Shown here piece after piece: positions 27,073 to 35,600 of a stretch of 44,660 nt of DNA (its first letter is position 1; each line of letters opens with the position of its first letter). Both the position numbers and the translations under genes were made by a program. Below the pieces are notes generated by a model. It was not told the DNA's origin, ran no database searches, and saw nothing but the letters and a program-made list of their open reading frames with translations. The stretch spans positions 1-44,660 of the forward strand of contig JAIRUI010000017.1 in NCBI GenBank assembly GCA_031254455.1, written 5' to 3'. The DNA is from Chitinispirillales bacterium (GTDB taxonomy: Bacteria; Fibrobacterota; Chitinivibrionia; Chitinivibrionales; Chitinivibrionaceae).

Positions 27073-27997
27073 AAATTTGTCTAACCTCATTCACGGTTTT
27101 ACATTTCACAATGTCCGCACGAATTTGCGAACTGCCATCAAAACCTTTTATATACCAAGAAAGATGTTTTTTCATTTCACTCAAAACCGCATTTTTGCCA
27201 TAAAATTCTTCAAAATATTGTAAATGTTTTTTTGCCGCTGAAATTTTTTCTTTCAAAGTAATGATTTTCGGTTTGCCGCCGTTCAAATGTTGTTTTATTT
27301 CTGCAAAAACGAACGGATTTCCTAAAGCCGCCCGTCCAATCATTATCGCATCGCAAAACGTTTGTTTGTAAATTTCTTCTGCATCTTTTCCGCAACAAAT
27401 ATCGCCGTTTCCTATAACCGGAATTGTCACCGACTCTTTGAGAATTTTTATTCTCTCCCAAATCGCATTTCCCGAATATCCCATAGTTTTGGTTCGAGCG
27501 TGAATCGTAATCGCCGAAATACCGCTGTTTTCCGCAATTTTTCCGAATTCCTTTTCAATGAAATTTTGGCTATCCCAACCCGCACGAATTTTTACAAATA
27601 CAGGAATACTGCTTGCCCTTACTGTTTTTTGCATTATTTGTCCGAACAAAAGCGGATTTCTAAGAAGCGCCGCGCCGCCGTTTTTTGAAACGACTTTACT
27701 CACAGGACAGCCTGAATTTATATCAATAAAATCCGGATTTATTTCTTCACAAATTTGCTTTGCCGCGTCAACCATTTTGTCCGGATTACTGCCGAAAATT
27801 TGCACCCCGCCTGGTCTGTCCCATTCCTGAAGCATCATCATTTTTTTTGTTTTAGCGTTCATATAATACAAGCCGTCCGCGCTGATCATTTCACTTACGC
27901 ATATATCTGCGCCGAACTCTTTGCACATTCTTCTGAATACCGCATCTCCGACTCCTGCCATAGGAGCAACAAATATTTTACCTGAAATATCAATCAT
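27047..27997 (-). CDS. dus: tRNA-dihydrouridine synthase (DusB-like)
   Basis: 316 aa FMN enzyme that reduces uridines in tRNA D-loops. Landmarks are FVAPMAGVGDAVFRRM at the N-terminus, VQIFGSNP, and IDINSGCPVSKVVSKNGGAAL with catalytic Cys97. ITIHARTKTMGYSG and VIGNGDI, MIGRAALGNPF complete the TIM barrel. A C-terminal helical domain follows. It starts 4 bp after the small exported protein gene, so the two form one transcript. Its 3' end overlaps icd by 26 bp on the opposite strand. Assignment to DusB rather than DusA/C is by overall resemblance. Confidence 0.93.
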   Translation of the reverse strand: MIDISGKIFVAPMAGVGDAVFRRMCKEFGADICVSEMISADGLYYMNAKTKKMMMLQEWDRPGGVQIFGSNPDKMVDAAKQICEEINPDFIDINSGCPVSKVVSKNGGAALLRNPLLFGQIMQKTVRASSIPVFVKIRAGWDSQNFIEKEFGKIAENSGISAITIHARTKTMGYSGNAIWERIKILKESVTIPVIGNGDICCGKDAEEIYKQTFCDAIMIGRAALGNPFVFAEIKQHLNGGKPKIITLKEKISAAKKHLQYFEEFYGKNAVLSEMKKHLSWYIKGFDGSSQIRADIVKCKTVNEVRQIFKSYQLFH

Positions 27998-28001
27998 TTA
28001 G

Positions 28002-28394
28002 TTAAAACGCTGCAACAAATGAAAGCCCGTTCGGTTTGACAATCAGCGAAATTCTGGCGTTTTGACGTGTGTAATCAACAATTTCTTTTCTATGTTTAAA
28101 AATCGGAATAGAAAGCAAATCCATGCCAATACCTAACGCGCAAATAAGTCCTCCCGCAACGTACCCGCCGTTTGAATTCCCGTCGTTAGCCCGATTTGTT
28201 CGGTGAGAATCCTTATAAGTCTGCAAAATAGTGACAGCGCCCGACGCAGTAGTTACAGTTCCGATGATAACAGTGGCAATTCCCGCCGATTTGAGTCGTT
28301 TTGATTCGCGATATATAAACTCATCGGTAGAATCCTGTGCGAACAAAATTACAGATAAAAAACCACATAATAAAACAGTTAATTTTTTAATCAT
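28002..28394 (-). CDS. Small exported or membrane protein, function unknown
   Basis: 130 aa from the ATG at 28394, chosen because GAGAGG lies 7 bases upstream and the protein then begins with a clear signal sequence, MIKKLTVLLCGFLSVILFAQ (cleavage likely before Gln20). The body contains two hydrophobic glycine-rich segments (about residues 38-58 and 76-99: AGIATVIIGTVTTASGAV, GGLICALGIGMDLLSI). These could be membrane spans or a small barrel/pore. I recognise no family. It is preceded by a long hairpin whose arm reaches to the Shine-Dalgarno, and followed by dus after 4 bp. Confidence 0.65.
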   Translation of the reverse strand: MIKKLTVLLCGFLSVILFAQDSTDEFIYRESKRLKSAGIATVIIGTVTTASGAVTILQTYKDSHRTNRANDGNSNGGYVAGGLICALGIGMDLLSIPIFKHRKEIVDYTRQNARISLIVKPNGLSFVAAF

Positions 28395-28407
28395 AAAACA
28401 CCTCTCA

Positions 28408-28456
28408 ATAAATAATGGGTGCCAGGAAAATAATATTCCTGACACCCATTATTTAT
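28408..28456 (-). terminator. Long near-perfect hairpin after acpP
   Basis: Arms 28408-28428 and 28436-28456 pair at 20 of 21 positions, with a single C/A mismatch and a 7-nt loop. It starts about 13 bp past the acpP stop and ends about one base before the Shine-Dalgarno (GAGAGG) of the next gene. The core GGGTGTCAGGAA/TTCCTGGCACCC is GC-richer than its surroundings. There is no long T-run after it, so it may be a terminator, an RNA structure that limits translation of the next gene, or a dispersed REP/MITE-like palindrome. Confidence 0.6.
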
Positions 28457-28468
28457 AAAATGTAAAAA

Positions 28469-28720
28469 TTATATGTACTTTTTTACAATTGCAACGCTGG
28501 CGTTTACGGAAACAAGCATTGGAAATTCAGATTCCGGAATTTTAACTCCAAACTCTTTTTCAATGTTGGCTAAAATTTCAAGCAACGCCATTGAATCCAT
28601 CCCTAAATCATTAATTAGATGCGCATCGTCCGTAACCGTTTCCTCTTCAATCTCCATATCTTCTGCGATATTTAGAATGATTCTGCGAATTTTAGTTTTA
28701 ATTTCTTCCATTGAAACCAT
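28469..28720 (-). CDS. Acyl carrier protein
   Basis: 83 aa, acidic, four-helix ACP. The 4'-phosphopantetheine attachment serine is Ser43 in LGMDSMALLEI. AAAGGAAGG upstream supports the first ATG; a second ATG three codons later is possible. It sits 27 bp after the degenerate ketosynthase gene, so it probably serves the ketosynthase pair rather than being the general fatty-acid ACP, although that cannot be excluded from sequence alone. Confidence 0.93.
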   Translation of the reverse strand: MVSMEEIKTKIRRIILNIAEDMEIEEETVTDDAHLINDLGMDSMALLEILANIEKEFGVKIPESEFPMLVSVNASVAIVKKYI

Positions 28721-28747
28721 AAGAACCTTCCTTTGTTAAATTTTACC

Positions 28748-29944
28748 CTATTTTTTTATAACAACCGCCGCACAATTTCCATCATGTGAAAAAGACAAAA
28801 CTATTGCATAATTTTTGTCTATCGCAAATTCCGATTTCCTTACAACGTTTATTCCGTCAATTTTTGAATACCCGTCCGTAAAAATCGGCGACACGCTTTT
28901 CTTTTGTAAATCGGCGATTGCCGCAGCAACCGCCAACGCACCGCCTGCCCCCCACGTTTCTCCAAATTTTTGCTTGTAACATGCTACGGGAACTTTATCC
29001 CCGAATATACGAGAAATAACTCTCGCTTCAATTAAATCACCATCGCTTCCATTTGCGTTCGATGAAACAAAAGCTATATCTTCAGGCGAAATTTTTGCAT
29101 TTTTTATCGCCTCTCTAATAACATATTCCATAACATCGCCGTCTGGGTTGTAACCGAAATTTCCATTGTTAGGATCAAATCCGTTTGCGAATCCTTCTAT
29201 TGAAACTATAATTTCTCTATTTTGTTTTTTGGCATAATTTTCATTTTCAACAAGCATTACGGCAGCGCCTTCTCCTAAAATATGTCCCTGCGGAATTTGT
29301 GCGAACGGACGTATTTTATTATCTTTTGCCAAACAATTTTTGTTGTTAATCGCAGCTATAAATTGATATGACGACACCTCTTCAATACCGGCATACAAAA
29401 TCGATTGCAAATAATCCTGTGCAATATGGTCACAGGTATAAATCAACGCTTCAAGTCCTGAAGTCGCCCCGGTAGTAACAGTTCCGGAAAGATTTTTAAG
29501 ATTGTAACGTATATTTGCATTTCCTGCCGGCGAATTTATAACGGTGTTTCCAAAAAGCGCCGGATTTACCGCCCTTACGCCATAACGAATAGAATCCGTA
29601 ATAAAATTACCTATGGACTCAAGCGAACCGAACGCCGTTCCGACAACAAGCCCGGGTTTTTCTTCATCAGAAAGCGTATCTAAATATTCTTTGAAACCGG
29701 TTTCAATCGCCGTCATCAATATTTTTGTCGCTTTGTCTAACGTTCGAAGACCTTTTTTCCCTAAAATATCTTTCGGCTCAAAATCAGGAATCGTAAAAAC
29801 ATATTGCTCATTCGGCAAATCATACATATCAAATTCTCGAATTTTTGACGGCATTATTTCTTTTACGATATTTTTTTTCAGTTCGTCAAAACCTATTCCA
29901 CAGCTGCAAACCGTATTGACTTTTGTAATCACCGCTTTTGACAT
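28748..29944 (-). CDS. Catalytically dead ketosynthase-like protein (KS-beta / chain-length-factor type)
   Basis: 398 aa, thiolase-fold beta-ketoacyl synthase by overall pattern (GLVVGTAFGSLES; GHILGEGAAVMLVE; GETWGAGGALA). All three catalytic side chains are replaced. The nucleophile motif reads TTGATSGLEA, placing Ala160 where Cys is expected. The first histidine motif reads SNANGS, with Asn298 for His. The second reads KQKFGETWGAGG, with Glu329 for His. The supporting Lys (Lys324) is kept. This resembles the KS-beta subunit of type II systems, which pairs with an active KS and shapes chain length. The active partner gene ends 3 bp upstream. The partnership is inferred. An initiation or decarboxylation role is possible. 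Confidence 0.85.
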   Translation of the reverse strand: MSKAVITKVNTVCSCGIGFDELKKNIVKEIMPSKIREFDMYDLPNEQYVFTIPDFEPKDILGKKGLRTLDKATKILMTAIETGFKEYLDTLSDEEKPGLVVGTAFGSLESIGNFITDSIRYGVRAVNPALFGNTVINSPAGNANIRYNLKNLSGTVTTGATSGLEALIYTCDHIAQDYLQSILYAGIEEVSSYQFIAAINNKNCLAKDNKIRPFAQIPQGHILGEGAAVMLVENENYAKKQNREIIVSIEGFANGFDPNNGNFGYNPDGDVMEYVIREAIKNAKISPEDIAFVSSNANGSDGDLIEARVISRIFGDKVPVACYKQKFGETWGAGGALAVAAAIADLQKKSVSPIFTDGYSKIDGINVVRKSEFAIDKNYAIVLSFSHDGNCAAVVIKK

Positions 29945-29947
29945 TCT

Positions 29948-31177
29948 TTATTCTCCCCTGAATTTTTTGAGAACGATTGCAGACGTATTTCCGCCAAATG
30001 CGTAAGCATTTGAAATAATTATGTCTAATTCCGCCTCTCTCGCGATATTAGGCACATAATCCAAGTCGCATTCAGGGTCCGGATTTTCATAATTTATTGT
30101 CGGAAGAATCGTGTTATTTTTCATCATAAGCAAACTTGCCGCCGCCTCAATGGCGCTTGCCGCACCCATAGTATGCCCCATCATAGATTTCAGCGAACTC
30201 ATAGGAATTTTATAAGCGTCTTCGCCAAATACATATTTTGCTATTTTGGTTTCAGAGGCATCGTTTGCAGGCGTTCCGGTTCCGTGCGCACATATATAGC
30301 TGACATCTTTTTTATTTATTTTTGAATGTGAAATCGCTCTCTCCATCGCCAAAATTCCTCCGTTACCTTCAGGATGAGGAGCGGTCATGTCGTAAGCGTC
30401 GCATCCAAGCCCGTAACCCAGAACTTCTCCGTAAATTTGTGCGCCTCTGTCCAAAGCGTTATCTAAAGTTTCCATTACCAATACGGCTGCGCCTTCCGCA
30501 ACAGCCATTCCGTCACGATTCAAATCAAACGGTCTGCAAACATCCATCGTAGTCGCAAGCAAGCGATTAAATCCGCAGAAAGCGATTGAAGCGAAAGGAT
30601 CGCTCCCGCCGGCAACGGCATAATCTAATCGTCCCATTCTAATTAAATCCATCGCATATCCTAATGCGTAATTCCCCGCCGCACAAGCAGTAGGAATAAG
30701 CATTGTTTGTCCTTTCGCACCTATAAACCTTGAAACATTCGCAGGAATTGTATTTGCGGGATACTTCCTTGCTTCGTTTTTTTCTAATTTGGTTATAAGT
30801 CTTTGGTCTTTGGAATGCCTTGCCAAAATATGCTGAATAACTTGCGGCTCACCCATCGTCGTTCCCATCGAAACTCCGAGACGATAAGGATTAACGTCTT
30901 TAACAATCAATTTCGCATCGTCTAATGCAATTCTTGCCGCCGCCACAGCGAACTGTCCCGCTTTACCCATAGAATTTATTTCTTCATCGCGAAGATAATC
31001 ATTAGCCGTAAAATCTTTTACTTCTCCACCCGTTTTACTTCTGTAATCTGTCGTATCAAAAGAAACTATTGGAAGAACTCCGTTAGTCCCCTTTTTTGCC
31101 GCCGCCCAAAATTTATCTTTTCCGGTCCCGATAGGAGTTATCAATCCAATACCGCTTACGACAACTCTTTTTGGCAT
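29948..31177 (-). CDS. Beta-ketoacyl-ACP synthase (FabF-like, KS-alpha)
   Basis: 409 aa; condenses malonyl-ACP with an acyl chain. The full active site is present: Cys165 (PTACAAGNYALG), His298 (CAHGTGTPAND), Lys330 and His335 (SSLKSMMGHTMGAASAIEA). Other conserved parts are VVSGIGLITPIG, FDLNRDGMAVAEGAA and NAYAFGGNTSAIVL. TGAGG precedes the ATG. It is followed after 3 bp by the inactive paralogue and then ACP. No fabD, fabG or fabZ genes are adjacent. It could be a FabF of primary fatty-acid synthesis, but the operon with a dead partner suggests a dedicated type II condensing pair. Confidence 0.93.
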   Translation of the reverse strand: MPKRVVVSGIGLITPIGTGKDKFWAAAKKGTNGVLPIVSFDTTDYRSKTGGEVKDFTANDYLRDEEINSMGKAGQFAVAAARIALDDAKLIVKDVNPYRLGVSMGTTMGEPQVIQHILARHSKDQRLITKLEKNEARKYPANTIPANVSRFIGAKGQTMLIPTACAAGNYALGYAMDLIRMGRLDYAVAGGSDPFASIAFCGFNRLLATTMDVCRPFDLNRDGMAVAEGAAVLVMETLDNALDRGAQIYGEVLGYGLGCDAYDMTAPHPEGNGGILAMERAISHSKINKKDVSYICAHGTGTPANDASETKIAKYVFGEDAYKIPMSSLKSMMGHTMGAASAIEAAASLLMMKNNTILPTINYENPDPECDLDYVPNIAREAELDIIISNAYAFGGNTSAIVLKKFRGE

Positions 31178-31212
31178 AAACCATCCTCAGATTCGTAATT
31201 AATAATAGTTGT

Positions 31213-31242
31213 AATATAAATAACTAAACGCCTTAAAAACAA
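31213..31242 (-). promoter_or_regulatory. Candidate promoter for the ketosynthase operon
   Basis: TTGTTT, an 18-bp spacer and TATATT on the minus strand, within the 110-bp gap between the PorV-like gene and the ketosynthase. Only the -10 box is convincing, but the geometry is the same as in the tRNA-operon promoter. Confidence 0.3.
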
Positions 31243-31287
31243 AAAATTCCTTTACTTATCACTTATTCCCGTTTATTCGCGATTGTC

Positions 31288-32490
31288 TCACCAAACTTCA
31301 AACTCTTCCTGTATACTTTCAATAATTTCTTCAACTTTTGTTTTTTCATTGTTTCCGTCTTGAATTTCCTCTGTTGTGATAGTTTCCGCATCTATTTCTA
31401 CCGGAATTTCTTTTATTTTGGCTTCTTTCTTAATCTCTTTTAGCGGTAAGGTTTTTTCTTGTGCGTTTATTTCAAGCGAATTTTTAGCCTTAATTTCACT
31501 CTTTTTTGATGTCCCGAAATTAAGCGATACGCCCGCCAGAAATTCCCATTCGACACTTGTTTCGTATTTGTTCACCGCCGCAGTAAAATCCAAATTTACA
31601 TATTGTACGTCTAATCCGAACCCAAAATTTATGACGTTATAGTCAGCTTTTATGGTCTTTCCGGCTCGTAAGTCTAACCAATTTGTCGGAGAAAATTCAA
31701 AACCCAAAGGAAATTGCAGGCGCTTGTTCACATTTTTTATTTTGGAACCGTTAGGGTCGTAAATATGCCAATACAAGATATCGCCGGCAACGCAAAAATC
31801 AAGCGATTTTATTTTCCAAAAATACGCCGCACCTGTCTTCATTGAAGTTGGAAGTTTCTCGCCGTCACCCCATTTTTCACCGTTTTCGTTAATCATGGGA
31901 GTAGTTGTTCCGAAATTGTTGAAAGCGAGTCCTATCCGTAAATTTTCATCAATAAGCTTCCACAAAAATCCGCCGTTCATAACGAACGCGTATGCTACTT
32001 CATCAATAAATTTATCGAAAGCGAATCCAAAACTAATCCCCCAGTCGAAATTTTTATTTCTATGCAAACCTATTGTATAAGAAAACTCGCTAAACTGCCA
32101 ATTCGACGACAAATCGCCGGGCGCCGGCGGACTTTCCGGAAAAATATCGCGTATGTAAATGTCGTCAACCGTATGGTTTTGTACCGAAACCGCCATAAAC
32201 GTTTTTTTTACAGGCATAAAGATTTCGAGGCGATTCACGTTCAAATCGGAATATTTTATTTTCCACAAGTGCTCAAACGACAATCTATATTGGCTGAAAT
32301 TTCCGTAGTTCGCAGGGTTTGAATGCATAGAAAAATCTGCCGGAACAGCCGCTCCCGCGCCGCCAAGAGCGGTTAATTTTGTGCCGGACGAAATGTTTAG
32401 AAGTTGAAATCCGCTTTGCGCCGCCCAATCCTGCGTCTCGGCAAAAGCGCTAAAAATTATGGTAATCGTAATAATTATAATTTTTTTCAT
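31288..32490 (-). CDS. PorV/PorQ-like outer-membrane beta-barrel protein
   Basis: 400 aa with a signal peptide (MKKIIIITITIIFSAFA). The mature start, SGFQLLNISSGTKLTALGGAG followed by HSNPANYG, is the hallmark of the PorV/PorQ/UPF0164 barrel family. Alternating aromatic and polar strands run to about residue 325 (FGFGLDVQYVNLDFTAAV; AGVSLNFG). A Lys/Glu-rich tail of about 70 residues then extends beyond the barrel to the C-terminal EFEVW and is not typical of the family. PorV shuttles type IX secretion cargo at the outer membrane. Its neighbour upstream is a large secreted protein with a type IX-like C-terminal domain, which suggests a cargo-barrel link but does not prove it. No strong Shine-Dalgarno is seen. 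Confidence 0.7.
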   Translation of the reverse strand: MKKIIIITITIIFSAFAETQDWAAQSGFQLLNISSGTKLTALGGAGAAVPADFSMHSNPANYGNFSQYRLSFEHLWKIKYSDLNVNRLEIFMPVKKTFMAVSVQNHTVDDIYIRDIFPESPPAPGDLSSNWQFSEFSYTIGLHRNKNFDWGISFGFAFDKFIDEVAYAFVMNGGFLWKLIDENLRIGLAFNNFGTTTPMINENGEKWGDGEKLPTSMKTGAAYFWKIKSLDFCVAGDILYWHIYDPNGSKIKNVNKRLQFPLGFEFSPTNWLDLRAGKTIKADYNVINFGFGLDVQYVNLDFTAAVNKYETSVEWEFLAGVSLNFGTSKKSEIKAKNSLEINAQEKTLPLKEIKKEAKIKEIPVEIDAETITTEEIQDGNNEKTKVEEIIESIQEEFEVW

Positions 32491-32634
32491 ACACAGTAAA
32501 ATACCATTTTCACTAAAACAAAAGGGAGCAAATTTTGCGCCTAAAGTTTTTGCTTGCCGAATCTGTGTCGCTCAAAGAAAACTGAATCGGAGAAATTATT
32601 CAATGTATATTTAGATAGCAATCCAATCATCATA

Positions 32635-35600
32635 TTATCTCTTAACGCCCAACTTCGTCGAATACTTATATGTCTTTCCGCTTGCACCTTTGGCTTCGAC
32701 AACAATCAGATATGTTCCATTCGCCACATTTCTGCCCGCGTTATTCGTCAAATCCCATAATATCTCTTTGTTATTTCTACTTTTCGATTCAAATACCACA
32801 TTACCGATGTTATCATAAATAATAAGGGTAACTTGCGCTTGCTCAGGCGTTCTCACCAAAATCTTTGCTGTCTGAGAAACAATTGCCTTTTCAAGCGGTA
32901 TTCCGTACTTCTTGTCTGATTTCTTATCTTTAGAAATCGGATTTGAATATTCTTGATTGGTTATTACGTGCAAGGACAAAGAAGCAATACCCGTATTGTA
33001 ATTTGAGTTTTCAGCAGTACGGGCGAATATATAATAATTCGTTGCCGGAAGAAGTCCCGTAAACGTCAAATCGGTTTTCCACGCACTCGCTTCGACAAGA
33101 GTAGTGTTAGCGGTATTTATTGCAAATTCTACCGTCTGTCCGTTTTCGGGAGCGGTTACCGCTTCTATTGTTATGCTGTTGTGCGTTTTGTTTGCCAAAA
33201 CAGGAACGGCAGTTGCCGCACCAGTCTCTTTATTCACAACAAAACTCAACGGTACTTTAATCGTAAACGGGTTTCCTTGATTTTCTCCGCTCAATATAAG
33301 CGTATCAATATGCGTCGCTGCCGAAAGTGAATTCTTAGGGTTAACGTTTATTGTCGCCAAATATCCGCCGTCTCCCGTTGCTTCGGTTTTGCTTAGTTCG
33401 GTTGAAATCTCAAAATCCGACAGATTCTCATTTTTTAACGTTGCCGACAATTCGGTCATATCGTCGTATGCGACAAGAGTAAATTTTTGTGGCTGAATTT
33501 CTGAATAAAGAAATGTTTGACTTGCAAATGTTTTGTTTGCCGGAATAACGTCGACTTTATTCAACTCTACGTCAAGATAAGCAATACGCAGAGTTAAATA
33601 ATCTTTCATTTTTTCTATTTGTTCCCAAAAATCGTTTTTCTCGTACGGATGGTTTCTTGTCCATTCAGGAAAAGTTCTATACCACCACGAATCAAAATTT
33701 TTAATCGCCGAAATTTCAATTTGAGCGGCTGTTGCATCTATAAAATCATTTATAGAAATAATATCTTGATATTTTTCATTCCACCGTTCCTTATATTTTA
33801 CAAGAAATATTGGGTCATCAAAAAATCTTTTGAAAAATTGTATTTTGGACGACGCTTTATTTGGATTATTAAAATGATTGTAATTATAATCATAACCATA
33901 CCCACAATCAAAGTCCCATAAGGGACCCATATTAATTCTGTTCAATTCCTCTTTTGCATTGTTATTATCTTTGTATAAATATGTACTCATTGGTCCTTCA
34001 AGAACATCTCTGTTGTGAGTTACTTCCTGTATCATAATAAAATCAACAAATGTGTTCATATTTATCAAATCTCTGTATCCGTTTTCTGGAAAATTCACCG
34101 AAGCCATAAAATCGCACAATTCGTTCAAATCTTTTCGGACAAAATCAAAAGCCGGATTGCTAATATTAGCAGGTTCAAATTCAGGCGATTTGATCATCAC
34201 GGGCAGATTGTAATTGGCAGTCTTAAATTTTGGCTCTTCGTCATAATATCCGTCCATTTCAACAAACCATCCTTCTGTTTCGTTTATATCAACTCTTCCC
34301 GGATTTACCTGGTTTTGTTCCGTCAAAAGGTAATTTCCTTTATACTCCCCATTCAAATACAATTCTACAAAATTAAAAGAATGGTTGAATGGCAAACCAA
34401 AACGATTTCCATACTCAAATGCGATTGTATTAAACATCAATGTAGGGTCTCTGTATTGAGCAATCAACACCCACGATTTCGCCAATTCCAAACCGAACAA
34501 ACTTTGCTTTTTGTCGAATTTCACTCTGTACGACTTCTTATAAGCATTAGGATTACCCCAACTGTCATTTCCCCGCCCTCTAATTCCTCCGGCAGAAAAG
34601 TTGTCGGCGGTAAGAGAAGTATTGTTGTTCGGATTATTCGGGTCGGTTAAAACGAAATTCATCGGTACATAATTTATTTTGTCCAATATCGCTGCCTCGT
34701 TTTGCGTATCAATCCATATAATCGGCAAACCGCTTGTCAGCGAACCTTCGCCACTCACCGGATCCCACGCACCGTAACAGCGGCTTTTAGGTTTGTATTT
34801 GGCGTAATTGTCATCGTTAGTATTTGCGGGACGATAATCAACTGTTTCAAAGTCATTTTTGTTGTTGTCGCTATCAGTAAGAGATACGCGGCGGACGGCA
34901 AAATTCTTGGTCATTCCTACTACAAGTTCATTCTCATAACCGTCAATATTATCTGCGCCTGCCGTATCGACCGCACCTAACATGTCCACATAATCCATGG
35001 CGATCTGTTCATCCATATCAAACGGATTGGCGACGGTCAATTTGTTCTGATTTCCCATAAGAACCACCTTAAAATTTTTGTTACCTAAGGTAAAATCGGC
35101 TACATCCTGGTCATAATCGACAATAGTTCGGGAACCTGTCGGCGTTCCTGTTTTTCCGCGAATAAGAAACGAACTTTTGGCGGGAATTGTTCCCGTAAGT
35201 TTAATTACATTCCAACCCGTTCCTGTGGCGTTTGCGTATTGCAGCGAATATTTGCCGGTTAAACTGACTTTTTGGTCGGTATTGTTATAAATTTCTACAA
35301 AACTGTTAGAAATCGCGCCGTCGGTAGCTGCGCCTGCCTGCAAAATAAGCAGTTTGCCCGCAAGTATGTCCGCCGGACCTGCTTCTGTCGGGTCTAATAC
35401 CGGCTCTGCTTTTTCAGGAATTGGTTCCCAAGCGCCGTAACTGTGGTTCTTAGGACGTTTGAGTTCCTTTTCTTCACTACTAACGCTGGCGTAGGTTACA
35501 ATTTCAAAATCCGCCGAATTATTATCCGTATCGACAAGAGACTTTCTACGAACGCCCACCTGTTTGCTAATGCGATATTCGCCGTCAATAAATGAAATAC

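Noticed and set aside
34015..34650. 211-codon open frame on the plus strand inside the CotH gene
   Set aside because: It lies antisense to a strongly supported domain protein, lacks a Shine-Dalgarno and any recognisable motif. It is a shadow frame.
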